Origin: Arthrobacter sp. H16F315
GTDB lineage: Bacteria > Actinomycetota > Actinomycetes > Actinomycetales > Micrococcaceae
Direction: 5' to 3'
Length of the DNA stretch: 64,000 nt
Assembly: GCF_024124825.1 (NCBI RefSeq)
Contig: NZ_JAMXSS010000002.1
Span: forward strand, 1,798,001-1,862,000
Shown: positions 1 to 8,671 of the stretch, piece after piece
Layout: every line of letters begins with the position of its first letter
How positions within the stretch are numbered: position 1 is the first letter of the stretch
Made by a program: the position numbers and the translations under genes
Notes under the pieces: model-generated
The model's input: the letters and a program-made list of their open reading frames with translations, nothing else
Database searches by the model: none
Told to the model about the DNA's origin: nothing

Positions 1-901
1 TGCCACCGGTATGGCCGCGCTTAGTGCTGTATTGCTCGCGGTCGTCGCGACCGGAAAGAAGCATGTGGTCGCGGTGCGGCCGCTGTACGGCGGGAGCGAC
101 TATCTGCTGGCATCGGGGGTGCTTGGCAACGACGTTACATTCACCACCCCGGACGGTGTGCACGCCGCGCTCCGGCCCGATACCGGACTGGTAATCCTTG
201 AGACGCCGGCTAACCCGAGCCTGGAACTCGTCGATATTGCCCGGGTGGCCGCAGCGGCGGACGGTGTCCCGCTTCTGGTTGACAACACCTTCGCGAGCCC
301 CATCCTTCAGCAGCCCTTCGACCTTGGTGCCGATATGGTCCTGCATAGCGCCACCAAGTTCCTCGGCGGACATGGCGATGCGATGGGCGGTGTGGTGGCT
401 GCCGCTCCCGAATGGAGCACGCGGCTGCGCCAGATCCGGGCCGTCACCGGCGGCATCCTCACACCCTGGCCGGCCTACCTGCTCCACCGCGGCCTCGCCA
501 CGCTCCCGGTCCGGGTGCGCGCTCAGCAAGCCAGTGCGCAGAAGGTTGCGGTCGCCCTGGCCGGGCACGGGCTCGTTCGGCGTGTCTTCTACCCTGGGCT
601 GCCCGAGTGCGATCCGCAGGGGCTGATCGGCAGCCAGATGGCGGGCCCGGGCTCGCTGATCGCCTTCGAGGTGGGCAGCGCTGACCAGGCCGAACGGATT
701 CCCGGTGCGGTCGGCATGATTACGCATGCGGTCTCGCTCGGCGGCATCGACACCCTGATCCAGCATCCGGCTGGGCTGACGCACCGGCCGGTTGCTGACG
801 ACGCCAAACCGAATGCCAGCCTGCTGCGGGTCTCGATTGGCCTGGAAGACCCGGCCGACGTTGTGGCTGACCTCGTGCAGGCCATCGAAGCTACCCGCTA
901 G
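1..901 (+). CDS. Cystathionine gamma-synthase-type PLP enzyme (5' end outside window)
   Basis: The reading frame is open to the left edge (it reads A-T-G-M-A-A-L-S-A-V from base 2), so the first ATG at 11 is internal and the N-terminus is missing. The protein belongs to the Cys/Met-metabolism PLP enzyme family (cystathionine gamma-synthase, gamma-lyase, O-acetylhomoserine sulfhydrylase). The segment DNTFASP followed by SATKFLGGHGDAMGG holds the PLP-binding lysine (SATK). The C-terminal domain is complete and ends in IEATR. Which transsulfuration reaction it performs cannot be decided from this sequence. Its TAG stop lies inside the 5-bp target duplication of the IS element that follows, so the insertion left its product unchanged. 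Confidence 0.9.
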   Translation, partial: ATGMAALSAVLLAVVATGKKHVVAVRPLYGGSDYLLASGVLGNDVTFTTPDGVHAALRPDTGLVILETPANPSLELVDIARVAAAADGVPLLVDNTFASPILQQPFDLGADMVLHSATKFLGGHGDAMGGVVAAAPEWSTRLRQIRAVTGGILTPWPAYLLHRGLATLPVRVRAQQASAQKVAVALAGHGLVRRVFYPGLPECDPQGLIGSQMAGPGSLIAFEVGSADQAERIPGAVGMITHAVSLGGIDTLIQHPAGLTHRPVADDAKPNASLLRVSIGLEDPADVVADLVQAIEATR

Positions 902-940
902 CTGTACTCAGCCAGGACGTTGGTTACATGTTGAAAGGGT

Positions 941-994
941 GAAGACCTCTTAGGTTGGTGGTTACCACACACACCAAACGACTAAGAGGTCTTC
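941..994 (+). promoter_or_regulatory. Inverted repeat sequestering the transposase ribosome site
   Basis: Perfect 13-bp arms, GAAGACCTCTTAG at 941-953 and CTAAGAGGTCTTC at 982-994, sit directly before the transposase ATG at 995. The right arm contains the only purine-rich Shine-Dalgarno candidate (AAGAGG). A transcript entering from outside the element would fold and hide it, as is known for other IS families that block read-through translation. The regulatory role is inferred. Confidence 0.6.
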
Positions 995-1957
995 ATGGTC
1001 CACCGTAATGCCCGTCTGACTCCTGCCGGTAGAAGCATCCTTGTCCAGCGTGTTCTGGGCGGCCGTCCCGTGGCGCATGTGGCGAAGGAAATGGGTGTTT
1101 CCCGTGCCTGCGCCCACCGGTGGCTTAAGCGCTATGTCGAACACGGCTGGGACGGGATGGAGGACCGATCCTCACGCCCGCATTCGTGCCCGCATGCCAC
1201 CCCCGAGGCGAAGACCGAGGACGCGCTCGCGGCGCGTAAGAAGCACCGCGAAGGCCCGGTCGAGCTGGCCGAACGCTGCAAGGTCCCGGCCCGCACTGTC
1301 TCTCGGATCATTGCCAGGGCCGGGCTGCCCCGGTTGTGGGAACTGGACCCGATCAGCGGCGAACGCATCCGGGCCGGCCGGGCCACCGACCACCGTTACG
1401 AACGCGACACCGCCGGAGATCTGCTGCATATCGACGTCAAGAAACTCGGCGGCATAGCGAACGGCGGCGGCTGGCGGGTCCATGGCCGCAGCGAAGCCGT
1501 CCGAGGCCGCGGCATCGGATACGACTACGTCCACGTCGCCGTAGATGACCACTCCCGCCTGGCCTACGTCGAGGTCCTGCCCGATGAGAAAGGGCCGACC
1601 TGCGCCCGGTTCCTGACCAACGCAGCGGCGTTCATGGCCGCGAACGGGGCACCCGTGCGCGAAGTCATGACCGACAACGCCCTGGCCTACATCCGGTCCG
1701 CGGACTTCGCCAAGGCCATCGCGGATCTCGGCGCCAAACACCGGCGCACCAAACCGCGCAGCCCGTGGCAGAACGGCAAAGCCGAACGGTTCAACCGCAC
1801 CCTCCAGGAATGCTGGGCCTACAAGAACGCCTACGATTCAAGCGACCACCGCACACAGGCCCTGACGGGCTGGCTAGACTTCTACAACCACCGCCGCAAC
1901 CACAGCGCCCTCGGAGGACGACCACCCATCAGCAGATGTAACCAACCTGCTGGCTGA
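995..1957 (+). CDS. IS481-family transposase
   Basis: A 320-aa DDE transposase that cuts and joins the ends of the surrounding element. The N-terminal third has a helix-turn-helix (VAHVAKEMGVSRACAHRWLKRY, about residues 26-47). The rve-type catalytic core supplies D147 (LLHIDVKKLG), D227 (VMTDNALAY) and E264 (KAERFNRTLQ), with the SPWQNGKAERFNRTL block and the C-terminal YNHRRNHSALGGRPP typical of the family. Length and motifs look intact, so it may still be active. The stop codon TGA overlaps the right terminal repeat. Confidence 0.95.
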   Translation: MVHRNARLTPAGRSILVQRVLGGRPVAHVAKEMGVSRACAHRWLKRYVEHGWDGMEDRSSRPHSCPHATPEAKTEDALAARKKHREGPVELAERCKVPARTVSRIIARAGLPRLWELDPISGERIRAGRATDHRYERDTAGDLLHIDVKKLGGIANGGGWRVHGRSEAVRGRGIGYDYVHVAVDDHSRLAYVEVLPDEKGPTCARFLTNAAAFMAANGAPVREVMTDNALAYIRSADFAKAIADLGAKHRRTKPRSPWQNGKAERFNRTLQECWAYKNAYDSSDHRTQALTGWLDFYNHRRNHSALGGRPPISRCNQPAG

Positions 1958-3258
1958 ATACAACTAGCGCCAGCCGGAGCAGCGGCCGGAGCCTCCGGCC
2001 GGGCGGGGTGCACGACGGCGGTGATCACCGCCGTCGTGCCGGCCAGCCCGATCACGGACAGGGCCAGGGCCGCCCAGCCAAGTGACTGGAAGACCAGTCC
2101 GCCGGCCCAGCCGATGACGCTGGATCCGAGGTAGTAGGCGAGGTTGTACAGCGAGGCTGCCTGGGCCCGGCCGGTCCTGGCAATTACTCCGGTCCAGCCC
2201 GCGCCGACGCTGTGCGCCGCGAAAAAGCCGGCTGTGAACAGCAGCAGGCCCACCAGGATGGGCGCCAGCAATTGAAGCAGTGTCAGGGCCAGGCCGGCCA
2301 CCATCAGCATCGTTCCTGCGATCAGCACAGTGCGCCGCCCGAACCGCGCAGTGAGTCCGCCGGCCCAGCGGGAGGAGACAGTGCCGGCAAGGTAGGCCAG
2401 GAAGATCAGGCTGACAATAGTGGCCGGCAGGCCGAAGGGTTCCCCGGAAAGCCGGAAGCCAAGGTAGTTGTAGACGGCCACGAATCCGCCCATCAGCAGG
2501 AATGCCTGGATGTAGAGGGCCATCAGGCGCGGGTTCCGGGCGTGTCCGGCCAGGGTGCGGAGTGCGCCGCGAAAGCCGCCGGCCGTCGCCACCGTGAAGC
2601 CCCTGGCCCGGGGCACCAGGAGCAGGAACATGGCGGCCGCCGCGGCCGCGAGGAGCGAGACGGCCAGGGCAGCGGCCCGCCAACCCCAGAGTTCGCCGAC
2701 AAAGCCGGCAACCAGCCGGCCGGCCAGCCCGCCCAGGGTGGTGCCGGCGACATAGGTTCCGGCCGCCAGCGCGGCGTGGGCCTTGTTGACCTCCTCATGC
2801 AGGTATGCGATGGCGATGGCGGGGATGCCGCCCAGGGCCATTCCTTCGAGCATCCGCAGGCCCAGCAAGATCGGGAGGCTGGCGGCGAGCGGGACCATCA
2901 GGCCCAGGACCGTCGCCGCCGAGATGCCCCACATCATGGCACGGACGCGGCCGATGCGGTCGGCCAGGAACGACCAAGGAAGTACCGTCACGGCCAGCCC
3001 CGCAGTGGCTACGGAGATCGTCAGTGCCGCCTCGGCTGCCGTGACCTGCAACTCCGTTGCCATCATCGGCAGGACCGCCTGGGTGGAGTACAGCTGGGCG
3101 AAGGTGGCGACGCCGGCAAAGGCCAGTCCGGCAAGAATCTTCGTGTAGGCCGCGGATCCCCTGGCGTGCCCTGGCCAGGCCGGCCCCGCCACGCCGAGGA
3201 CGCCGGTTGTTGCCGCGGAGCCTGCGGTGGGGAGTTGGCGGCGCAGGCGTCGGGGCAT
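1882..3258 (-). CDS. MFS transporter (YnfM-like) with IS-encoded C-terminal tail
   Basis: A 12-helix major facilitator exporter; the substrate is unknown. It has the loop motif FLADRIGRVRAMM between helices 2 and 3 and its repeat FGRRTVLIAG in the second half. The start is taken at MPRRLRR (3258); an upstream ATG at 3294 is in frame but adds an unlikely leader. The reading frame runs into the IS481 element: everything after PAGAS (about 26 residues) is encoded by the right end of the insertion sequence. Removing the element and one CTAGC copy restores an ending of ...GASG followed by TAG. The gene is divergent from a LysR regulator that probably controls it. Confidence 0.85.
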   Translation of the reverse strand: MPRRLRRQLPTAGSAATTGVLGVAGPAWPGHARGSAAYTKILAGLAFAGVATFAQLYSTQAVLPMMATELQVTAAEAALTISVATAGLAVTVLPWSFLADRIGRVRAMMWGISAATVLGLMVPLAASLPILLGLRMLEGMALGGIPAIAIAYLHEEVNKAHAALAAGTYVAGTTLGGLAGRLVAGFVGELWGWRAAALAVSLLAAAAAAMFLLLVPRARGFTVATAGGFRGALRTLAGHARNPRLMALYIQAFLLMGGFVAVYNYLGFRLSGEPFGLPATIVSLIFLAYLAGTVSSRWAGGLTARFGRRTVLIAGTMLMVAGLALTLLQLLAPILVGLLLFTAGFFAAHSVGAGWTGVIARTGRAQAASLYNLAYYLGSSVIGWAGGLVFQSLGWAALALSVIGLAGTTAVITAVVHPARPEAPAAAPAGASCIQPAGWLHLLMGGRPPRALWLRRWL

Positions 3259-3324
3259 GACCTCAGGATAGGCTCCCCAGAGGCATGTCTCCAATGCATG
3301 TTTCCCATAGAATCAATAGCAAAT

Positions 3325-4338
3325 ATGGAACGATGGAAAGATTGGTCGACGGGCGTGGAGCACAAACAGATGGCCCAGCTGCTGCCGCTGCTTCCTTTGC
3401 TGGCCGAGCTCGGACGGACCCAGCACATTACTGCGACGGCAGAAGTGCTGGGACTGCCACAATCGACAGTCAGCCGGGGAATCGCGAGGGCCAGCAGCAT
3501 CATCGGAACCGAACTGCTGATCCGCGACGGCCGCGGCGTGCGGCTGACCTCCGCGGCCAGGGCGCTCCTTCCGCATATCGAGGCTGCGCTGGGCGAGTTC
3601 CAGTCCGGGCTGGACCTGGTCCGGCATGAGTCGGAGGTGGCACGGGGCCGGATCGCGGTGTCCTTCCAACACACCTTCGGGGAGGCAATGCTGCCGCTGT
3701 TGATCAGCGCCTTCCGCGTCCGGCATCCCCAGCCGGCCTTCGACCTCAGCCAGGGGGCACGGGCCGGTTGCCTGGCGGAGTTGGCTGCCGGTGCGGCAGA
3801 CCTGGCGCTGACCGCCCCTGTCGCGGTTCCCGGCCGGCTGATCTCCTCCGCTGCCCTGTACCGGGAACCGTTGCGGCTCGTTGTTCACCACCGGCACCCG
3901 CTCGCCGGACGCCGTCGGGCCGCTCTGGCGGAGATCCGGGGCGAACCCTTCGTGGCGATGGGTCCCGGCTACGGCATGCGCTCGCTGACCGACGCGTTGT
4001 TCCGGGAAGCGGGTTTCCGGCCCCGCATCGCGTTCGAGAGCCAGGACACGCACACGGCCAGGGGACTCGTCTCGGCAGGGCTCGGCGTCAGCATCCTCCC
4101 GCCCGGCGGCCCTGCCTCCGCCCCCGACCCCGAGGGCGCCGCGCAGCCCGGCGACCTTGGCTGGGTGGAGCTCGCACTGGATTCAGGCCTCGCCTTTCGG
4201 GAGATTGGCCTGGCCTGGCGGGTACGGCGCGGGGGAGCGGACCCCGAGCCGAACCCGGTGCGCCTGTTCCGGGAGCTGGTGCTCAGTGAAGGCCCTGCAC
4301 TCCTGGCAGGCTTCGTCCGCGAGCGCTCCGGCGCCTGA
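3325..4338 (+). CDS. LysR-family transcriptional regulator
   Basis: The N-terminus is a winged helix-turn-helix of LysR type (HITATAEVLGLPQSTVSRGIAR, then GTELLIRDGRGVRLTSAARALLPH), followed by a LysR substrate-binding domain (RGRIAVSFQHTFGEAMLPLLISAFR...). The start is placed at ATG 3325; ATG 3298 and ATG 3370 are also in frame. The gene diverges from the MFS transporter with a spacer under 70 bp, the usual arrangement for a LysR protein controlling its neighbour. No operator could be pinned down by eye. The effector is unknown. Confidence 0.86.
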   Translation: MERWKDWSTGVEHKQMAQLLPLLPLLAELGRTQHITATAEVLGLPQSTVSRGIARASSIIGTELLIRDGRGVRLTSAARALLPHIEAALGEFQSGLDLVRHESEVARGRIAVSFQHTFGEAMLPLLISAFRVRHPQPAFDLSQGARAGCLAELAAGAADLALTAPVAVPGRLISSAALYREPLRLVVHHRHPLAGRRRAALAEIRGEPFVAMGPGYGMRSLTDALFREAGFRPRIAFESQDTHTARGLVSAGLGVSILPPGGPASAPDPEGAAQPGDLGWVELALDSGLAFREIGLAWRVRRGGADPEPNPVRLFRELVLSEGPALLAGFVRERSGA

Positions 4339-4435
4339 AACGGCCGTCATCCGCTAGCGGGTTCGATCCGGGCTCGCCGCATCGAAACCGCGAGTACGTC
4401 CGTGAGCCGCGAGCCGGCGGTGTCCCTTCCGGTCG

Positions 4436-5494
4436 TCAGCCCAGCAGCTCCGCCACTACCTCCGCAACGGATCCGGCCCGCGCCCGTTGCCAGCCCGTCC
4501 CGGCCCAGAGGTTGACCCGCTCTCCGTCCCCGGCGGCGGCAGCAGCGGCGCGCAGTGGGGCGGTCAGGTGGTGTACAGCCGGGTAAGCGTCCGGGGCATC
4601 GGGATGATCCCGGACAAAGTCGTTAACCAAGGCCCGGGCCGGCCGTCCGGTGAAGGCCCGGGTCAGCGCCGTCCGGGTGAAGTGCGGACTGGCGAGTGCA
4701 TCCTTATGCAGCTGCCGGGCGCCGCTTTCGGCCGTGCGGAGGAACGCGGTGCCCAGCTGCGCCGCCTGGGCCCCCGCGGCCAGAACCTCCTCCACTCCCG
4801 CCCGGTCCATCACTCCGCCGGCAGCCACCAGCGGGATCCCGACGGCGGCCCGCACCGCCGTGACAAGTTCCGCCGTCGAGCCTGGCCCGCTGCCGTCGCC
4901 GCCGTCGCCGAGGTTGTGGCCGCGCCCCGTGGCGCCCGGCTGAAAGGCCGCACTGTGGCCGCCGGCGCTGCCGTGCTGCACCACCAGTGCGTCCACGCCC
5001 TGACCGGCGGCCTCCAGCGCCTCGGAAACCGTCGTGACGGTCGCCAGCACAGCGGAGCCAGCCCGATGCAGCGCGCGCACCACGTCGGTGCCCGGCAGAC
5101 CGAACACAAAACTGACCAGTTCCACCGGATCTGCCAGCAATAACTCGACTTTGCCCGGCCACTGGTCGTTGTCGTCAAGCCGCAGCGGCGGGATATCAAT
5201 GCCGTACCGGAGGGCATCCGCGCGCAGGTTGCCGCGATAGTCCTCAAGCTGCGCGCGTAACGCTGCGGACGGTGGCAGCTGGGCGGGGTCCGGCACAAAA
5301 ACATTGATCCCGAACCGGCCCCCGAGGGCGCGCGAGCTGCGGATCTCCGCCTGCATGGCCTCCACGGTTTTGTAGCCTGCGGCCAGGAAACCCAGGCCGC
5401 CGGCATCGTGCACCGCTTTCACAAAGTCCGGAGTGGAGGCCCCGCCGGCCATCGGGGCGGCGATGATGCGCGAGTCGAAGATGTGGTGCGACAT
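4436..5494 (-). CDS. Nitronate monooxygenase (2-nitropropane dioxygenase family)
   Basis: A 352-aa FMN-dependent TIM-barrel enzyme expected to oxidise alkyl nitronates such as propionate 3-nitronate. It begins with the family pattern RIIAAPMAGG, has the flavin and catalytic block VVQHGSAGGHSAAF (the first His of this block is at the active-site position), and the phosphate-binding VAAGGVMDRAGVEEVLAAGAQAAQLGTAFL. An AGGAG site precedes the ATG at 5494. It is divergent from the sugar kinase gene at 5531. The molecular family is certain; the physiological substrate is not. Confidence 0.9.
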   Translation of the reverse strand: MSHHIFDSRIIAAPMAGGASTPDFVKAVHDAGGLGFLAAGYKTVEAMQAEIRSSRALGGRFGINVFVPDPAQLPPSAALRAQLEDYRGNLRADALRYGIDIPPLRLDDNDQWPGKVELLLADPVELVSFVFGLPGTDVVRALHRAGSAVLATVTTVSEALEAAGQGVDALVVQHGSAGGHSAAFQPGATGRGHNLGDGGDGSGPGSTAELVTAVRAAVGIPLVAAGGVMDRAGVEEVLAAGAQAAQLGTAFLRTAESGARQLHKDALASPHFTRTALTRAFTGRPARALVNDFVRDHPDAPDAYPAVHHLTAPLRAAAAAAGDGERVNLWAGTGWQRARAGSVAEVVAELLG

Positions 5495-5530
5495 TGCTCA
5501 CTCCTGTCGGTGATTCAGTAGTCTGGTCCG

Positions 5531-6475
5531 GTGACTCATTCTGACATCCCGCCGGCGGCGGACCCCGTTCTCCCGACCGCTCCCGCCACGGGTGCCGTGA
5601 TCGGCCTTGATATCGGCGGGACCAAGACGCGCGGCGTGCGCTTTGAGGCCGGCAAGGCAGTGGCCGACGAATCCGTAGGCAGCTCCAACGTCCAAAACGT
5701 CAGCCGCGAAGAGGCTGCCCTGAACCTCGTGGAGCTCTTCGCCAGGATCGGCGGCGGCAAGGTTTCCCAGGTCTATGCGGGCGCCGGTGGCATCGATACC
5801 GATGACGACGCCGCGGCGCTCGCCGCCCTGATCGCCCCTAACGTGCCGGGTGCCCGCATCACAGTGGTCCACGATTCGCGGCTCCTGCTGGCGGCCGGCG
5901 GCGCCAACACCGGCGTCGCTGTTATTGGCGGAACGGGCTCGGCTGCTTGGGGCCGGACCAGCAGCGGCGAGGAAGCCCGTGCCGGCGGCTGGGGCTACCT
6001 GCTCGGAGACGAAGGCAGCGGCTACTGGCTGGGCCGTGAGGCAGTACGCCACAGCCTTCGCCGGATGAATCAGGGGCTGGAACCGGACCAGCTCACCACG
6101 GCGCTGCTGGCCTCCTGTGGTGCGGATGAGCCCAACAAACTGATCGCGCTGTTCCATTCTGCGGACACGGGGCGCCGGTATTGGGCAGAGCGGGCCCGGC
6201 TGGTGGTCGACGCCGCCCTCGCCGGCCACGCCGCCAGCCAGGAGCTGGTGGACCAGGCCGGACGGGATCTCGCTGCCCTCGCGGTGCAGACGGTCCGGCA
6301 GTTGGGCATCGAGGGCCCGGTAATCCTGGGCGGCGGACTGGGTATGAACGTGCAGCGCCTGCAGGAATCCTTCCGGGCCGCGCTGGCCGATGCGGGCATC
6401 ACCGACGTCCGTGTCTTGGCGCAGGACCCCGTCTTTGGAGTGCTGCAACTGGTAGCCGAGCAGCGCCGAGGCTGA
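5531..6475 (+). CDS. BadF/BadG/BcrA-type ATPase, probable N-acetylglucosamine kinase
   Basis: A 314-aa member of the actin/hexokinase-fold ATPases. It carries the N-terminal phosphate-1 motif VIGLDIGGTKTRG, the phosphate-2 and adenosine elements GVAVIGGTGSAAWG and PVILGGGLGMN, and the family block YLLGDEGSGYWLGREAVRH seen in N-acetylglucosamine kinases. It probably phosphorylates an amino sugar in the cytoplasm. The GTG at 5531 is the earliest plausible start. The downstream NUDIX gene lies 25 bp away on the same strand and may share the transcript. Confidence 0.85.
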   Translation: MTHSDIPPAADPVLPTAPATGAVIGLDIGGTKTRGVRFEAGKAVADESVGSSNVQNVSREEAALNLVELFARIGGGKVSQVYAGAGGIDTDDDAAALAALIAPNVPGARITVVHDSRLLLAAGGANTGVAVIGGTGSAAWGRTSSGEEARAGGWGYLLGDEGSGYWLGREAVRHSLRRMNQGLEPDQLTTALLASCGADEPNKLIALFHSADTGRRYWAERARLVVDAALAGHAASQELVDQAGRDLAALAVQTVRQLGIEGPVILGGGLGMNVQRLQESFRAALADAGITDVRVLAQDPVFGVLQLVAEQRRG

Positions 6476-6500
6476 TCCGGCCGGCTACTACGCTGGAGCA

Positions 6501-6953
6501 ATGAGCCTGAACTTCGACACCCGCCCCGCCGCGTACGCGGTCATCATCCGCGACGGCGCCATCCTCCTGGCGTACTGGAAGCAAGGTGGCAAGGAAGGCT
6601 GGACCCTGCCGGGGGGCGGCCTTGACCTGGCCGAGCACCCTGTCGACGGCTGCCGCCGGGAGGTTTACGAGGAGACGGGGTACCACGCCGAAGTCGGCGC
6701 CATGCTGGGGATCGATGTTGGCCATTGGCCGGCTGAGATCCGGATTGACGGCGGTGAACGGGACTTCCAATCGCTCCGGCTCGTCTACGAGGCGACGGTC
6801 ACCGGCGGGCACTTACGGCACGAGGTGGACGGCAGCACCACACACGCGGCCTGGATTCCGTTGGCCGAGGTCGAAGGGCTGAACAAGGTCTCGCTCGTCG
6901 ACGCGGCGCTCCGGCTCCGCCGCGAGCGGCCAGTTAACGGAAAAGTCTCCTGA
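6501..6953 (+). CDS. NUDIX hydrolase
   Basis: A 150-aa protein with a full Nudix box at about residues 39-61 (GGLDLAEHPVDGCRREVYEE then TGY), matching the G-x5-E-x7-RE-U-x-EE-x-G-U signature for Mg-dependent cleavage of nucleoside-diphosphate-linked compounds. The N-terminus TRPAAYAVIIRDGAILLAYW is the usual first strand pair. The substrate cannot be inferred. A weak GGAG lies before the ATG. About 215 bp without a gene follow before the next CDS. Confidence 0.9.
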   Translation: MSLNFDTRPAAYAVIIRDGAILLAYWKQGGKEGWTLPGGGLDLAEHPVDGCRREVYEETGYHAEVGAMLGIDVGHWPAEIRIDGGERDFQSLRLVYEATVTGGHLRHEVDGSTTHAAWIPLAEVEGLNKVSLVDAALRLRRERPVNGKVS

Positions 6954-7170
6954 CGGCTTCCTAGCCAGGGCCGGGGAGCCCGATTAGGCTGGGACCGTCG
7001 GCAAAATATGCGGCGGCATTCGAGTACTGACGCGGGAGGTGGAGATGATGACTGCAACCGAGCTGTGCGCACTGCGCGCCACCACCAGCCAGCCCCATAT
7101 TCCTTCCCCGGTCAGCAGCAACCGCCAGCCCTAACCCAGGCGAGGTTCAAACGAACCCGCAGCGCGGCAC

Positions 7171-8403
7171 GTGCACCGGGGCCCACCAAAGGGTTCCTCG
7201 TTGACATCTTCTTCTGCACGTCCAGGCGCCATGGGCGCCAGCCCGGCCAAAACCAAGCAACTGCTTGTGGGCCCCGCGGCCTACGGCTTCACTGCCGGCA
7301 TCGCCGACCGGTACGCGGCCCACCCTGTGCCCGGCGGCACCGGCACGGGGCGGATCATTAGGGTGGACCGAAACCTGGTCCTCATCGCCACCTGCGATAC
7401 GACCCTCCACTTGCCCTACCCCGGCCACGGCGCACTGCCTGTCACCGGGGACTGGGCCTGGCTGGGATCCAACGCGGCTGGGGAGGCTGCCATCACCGGG
7501 ATTCTGCCGCGGCACTCGGAACTGAGCCGCAAACGCGCCTTTGAAGGCTCGTCCGAGGCACAGGTCCTCGCCGCCAACATGGATGTCGTCGGAATTGTGG
7601 TGCCCGTGGACCGGCCGCTTAGCCACAACCGGCTGGAACGGACCCTCGTCGCCGCGTGGGACTCGGGCGCCACACCATTGGTCATCATCACCAAAGCGGA
7701 CCTTGCCGGCGTCGCGGACGACGTCGTTGGCACCGTAATCCGCCAGGCCGCCGGCGTCGCGGTGGTCACCACCTCCGCGGAACAGCGTGACGGCCTCGAC
7801 GAACTGCTGGGCCACCTCCCGCCCGGCGGCACCCTTGTGCTGCTGGGCCCTTCGGGGGCCGGTAAGTCGACTCTCATCAACGCCCTCGCCGGCGTCCGGG
7901 TCCAGGATACGGGAGCAGTCCGCGCCGGTGACGGCAAAGGAAAGCACACCACCACCTCCCGCGAACTCGTGCCCCTGCCCGGCGGTGCGGTGCTGATGGA
8001 CACCCCGGGGGTTCGCGGCTTTGGGCTCTTCGATGCCGACGGCGGGATGGCGGAAATGTTCGGCGATCTCGAGGAGCTCTTCGCACGGTGCCGGTTTTCC
8101 GATTGCGCCCACGGCAGCGAACCCGGCTGTGCGGTGCAGGGCGCACTCGGTGACGGATCCCTCGATGACCGCCGCTGGGAGAGCTACCTGAAACTCCAGC
8201 GTGAACTCAAAGCCCTGTCCCGGCGGCATGATGCTGCCGCCGGCCGCGCTTTTGCGCGGGGGCGGCAGCAACAGATCGCCGCCGCCGGTAAAAGCCAGCG
8301 GGCGGCGGCGCGGGACAGCCACGAGGCTGCGGAAAACCAAGGTGTAAGACGCGGCAGGAGTGGCCGGGGCGCGCAGCCAGGGGCCGGCCGGCGGAACCGG
8401 TGA
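7171..8403 (+). CDS. rsgA: Ribosome-associated GTPase RsgA (EngC/YjeQ family)
   Basis: A circularly permuted GTPase that helps late 30S-subunit maturation. The G motifs occur in the permuted order G4 (TKAD), G1 (GPSGAGKST), G2 (KHTTTSRE), G3 (DTPGVRGFGL). They are followed by the zinc knuckle FARCRFSDCAHGSEPGCAV (Cys-Cys-His-Cys) and a basic C-terminal tail rich in Arg and Gly. An OB-fold region precedes the G domain. The start is uncertain: GTG 7171, TTG 7201 (with AAAGGG 8 bases upstream) and ATG 7231 are all in frame. The very basic, low-complexity tail after RRHDAAAGRAF is lineage-typical. Confidence 0.92.
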   Translation: MHRGPPKGSSLTSSSARPGAMGASPAKTKQLLVGPAAYGFTAGIADRYAAHPVPGGTGTGRIIRVDRNLVLIATCDTTLHLPYPGHGALPVTGDWAWLGSNAAGEAAITGILPRHSELSRKRAFEGSSEAQVLAANMDVVGIVVPVDRPLSHNRLERTLVAAWDSGATPLVIITKADLAGVADDVVGTVIRQAAGVAVVTTSAEQRDGLDELLGHLPPGGTLVLLGPSGAGKSTLINALAGVRVQDTGAVRAGDGKGKHTTTSRELVPLPGGAVLMDTPGVRGFGLFDADGGMAEMFGDLEELFARCRFSDCAHGSEPGCAVQGALGDGSLDDRRWESYLKLQRELKALSRRHDAAAGRAFARGRQQQIAAAGKSQRAAARDSHEAAENQGVRRGRSGRGAQPGAGRRNR

Positions 8404-8443
8404 CACTGCGCAGGGTGCCGCGGGATCTGCCGTAGCGCAAGGG

Positions 8444-8480
8444 TGGGTGCCGCGGCGGAAGTTTTTTCCTGCGGCACCCA
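8444..8480. terminator. Inverted repeat, possible terminator after rsgA
   Basis: Ten-base arms TGGGTGCCGC (8444-8453) and GCGGCACCCA (8471-8480) flank a 17-base loop that itself contains a T6 tract. It sits between rsgA and the osmoprotectant operon, so it probably isolates the two transcripts. The 268 bp between these genes otherwise hold no ORF, only the presumed promoter of the ABC operon. Confidence 0.5.
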
Positions 8481-8671
8481 TCCAAAACCGGCCGGCCTAC
8501 GAATCACTACGTCAGCAACAGCGCCCTTGACGGTTTCACTGCTTTTTTCCTGACTTTGTCAGTCGCGCTGGCTACGCTGGGTCCTACTGCTTTACAGTCA
8601 AAAATCAGCATGCCTAAGATCAGTAAGCTGGACCGTCCGATATTGCCGCCAACAGTTAGGTAAGCCCGGAA

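Larger units (their letters stand above)
903..1962 (+). mobile_element. IS481-family insertion sequence, complete
   Basis: The element is about 1.06 kb with imperfect terminal inverted repeats of about 26 bp: TGTACTCAGCCAG at 903 on the left and its partner TGTATTCAGCCAG read leftward from 1962. Both ends continue into GTTGGTTACAT. The pentamer CTAGC occurs at 898-902 and again at 1964-1968 and is the likely target-site duplication, with a one-base uncertainty at the right boundary. One transposase gene fills the interior and its stop lies in the right repeat. The element landed where the cystathionine synthase-type gene and the convergent MFS gene meet. Confidence 0.88.

Noticed and set aside
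2212..3324. A long plus-strand frame continuous with the LysR gene and lying opposite the MFS transporter
   Set aside because: It is the antisense shadow of the transporter in GC-rich DNA. The real regulator starts at about 3325, where LysR homology begins.
4340..4400. GGGTTCGATCC, resembling a tRNA T-arm
   Set aside because: The flanking bases do not pair as a T stem, and no acceptor, D or anticodon arm can be drawn around it.
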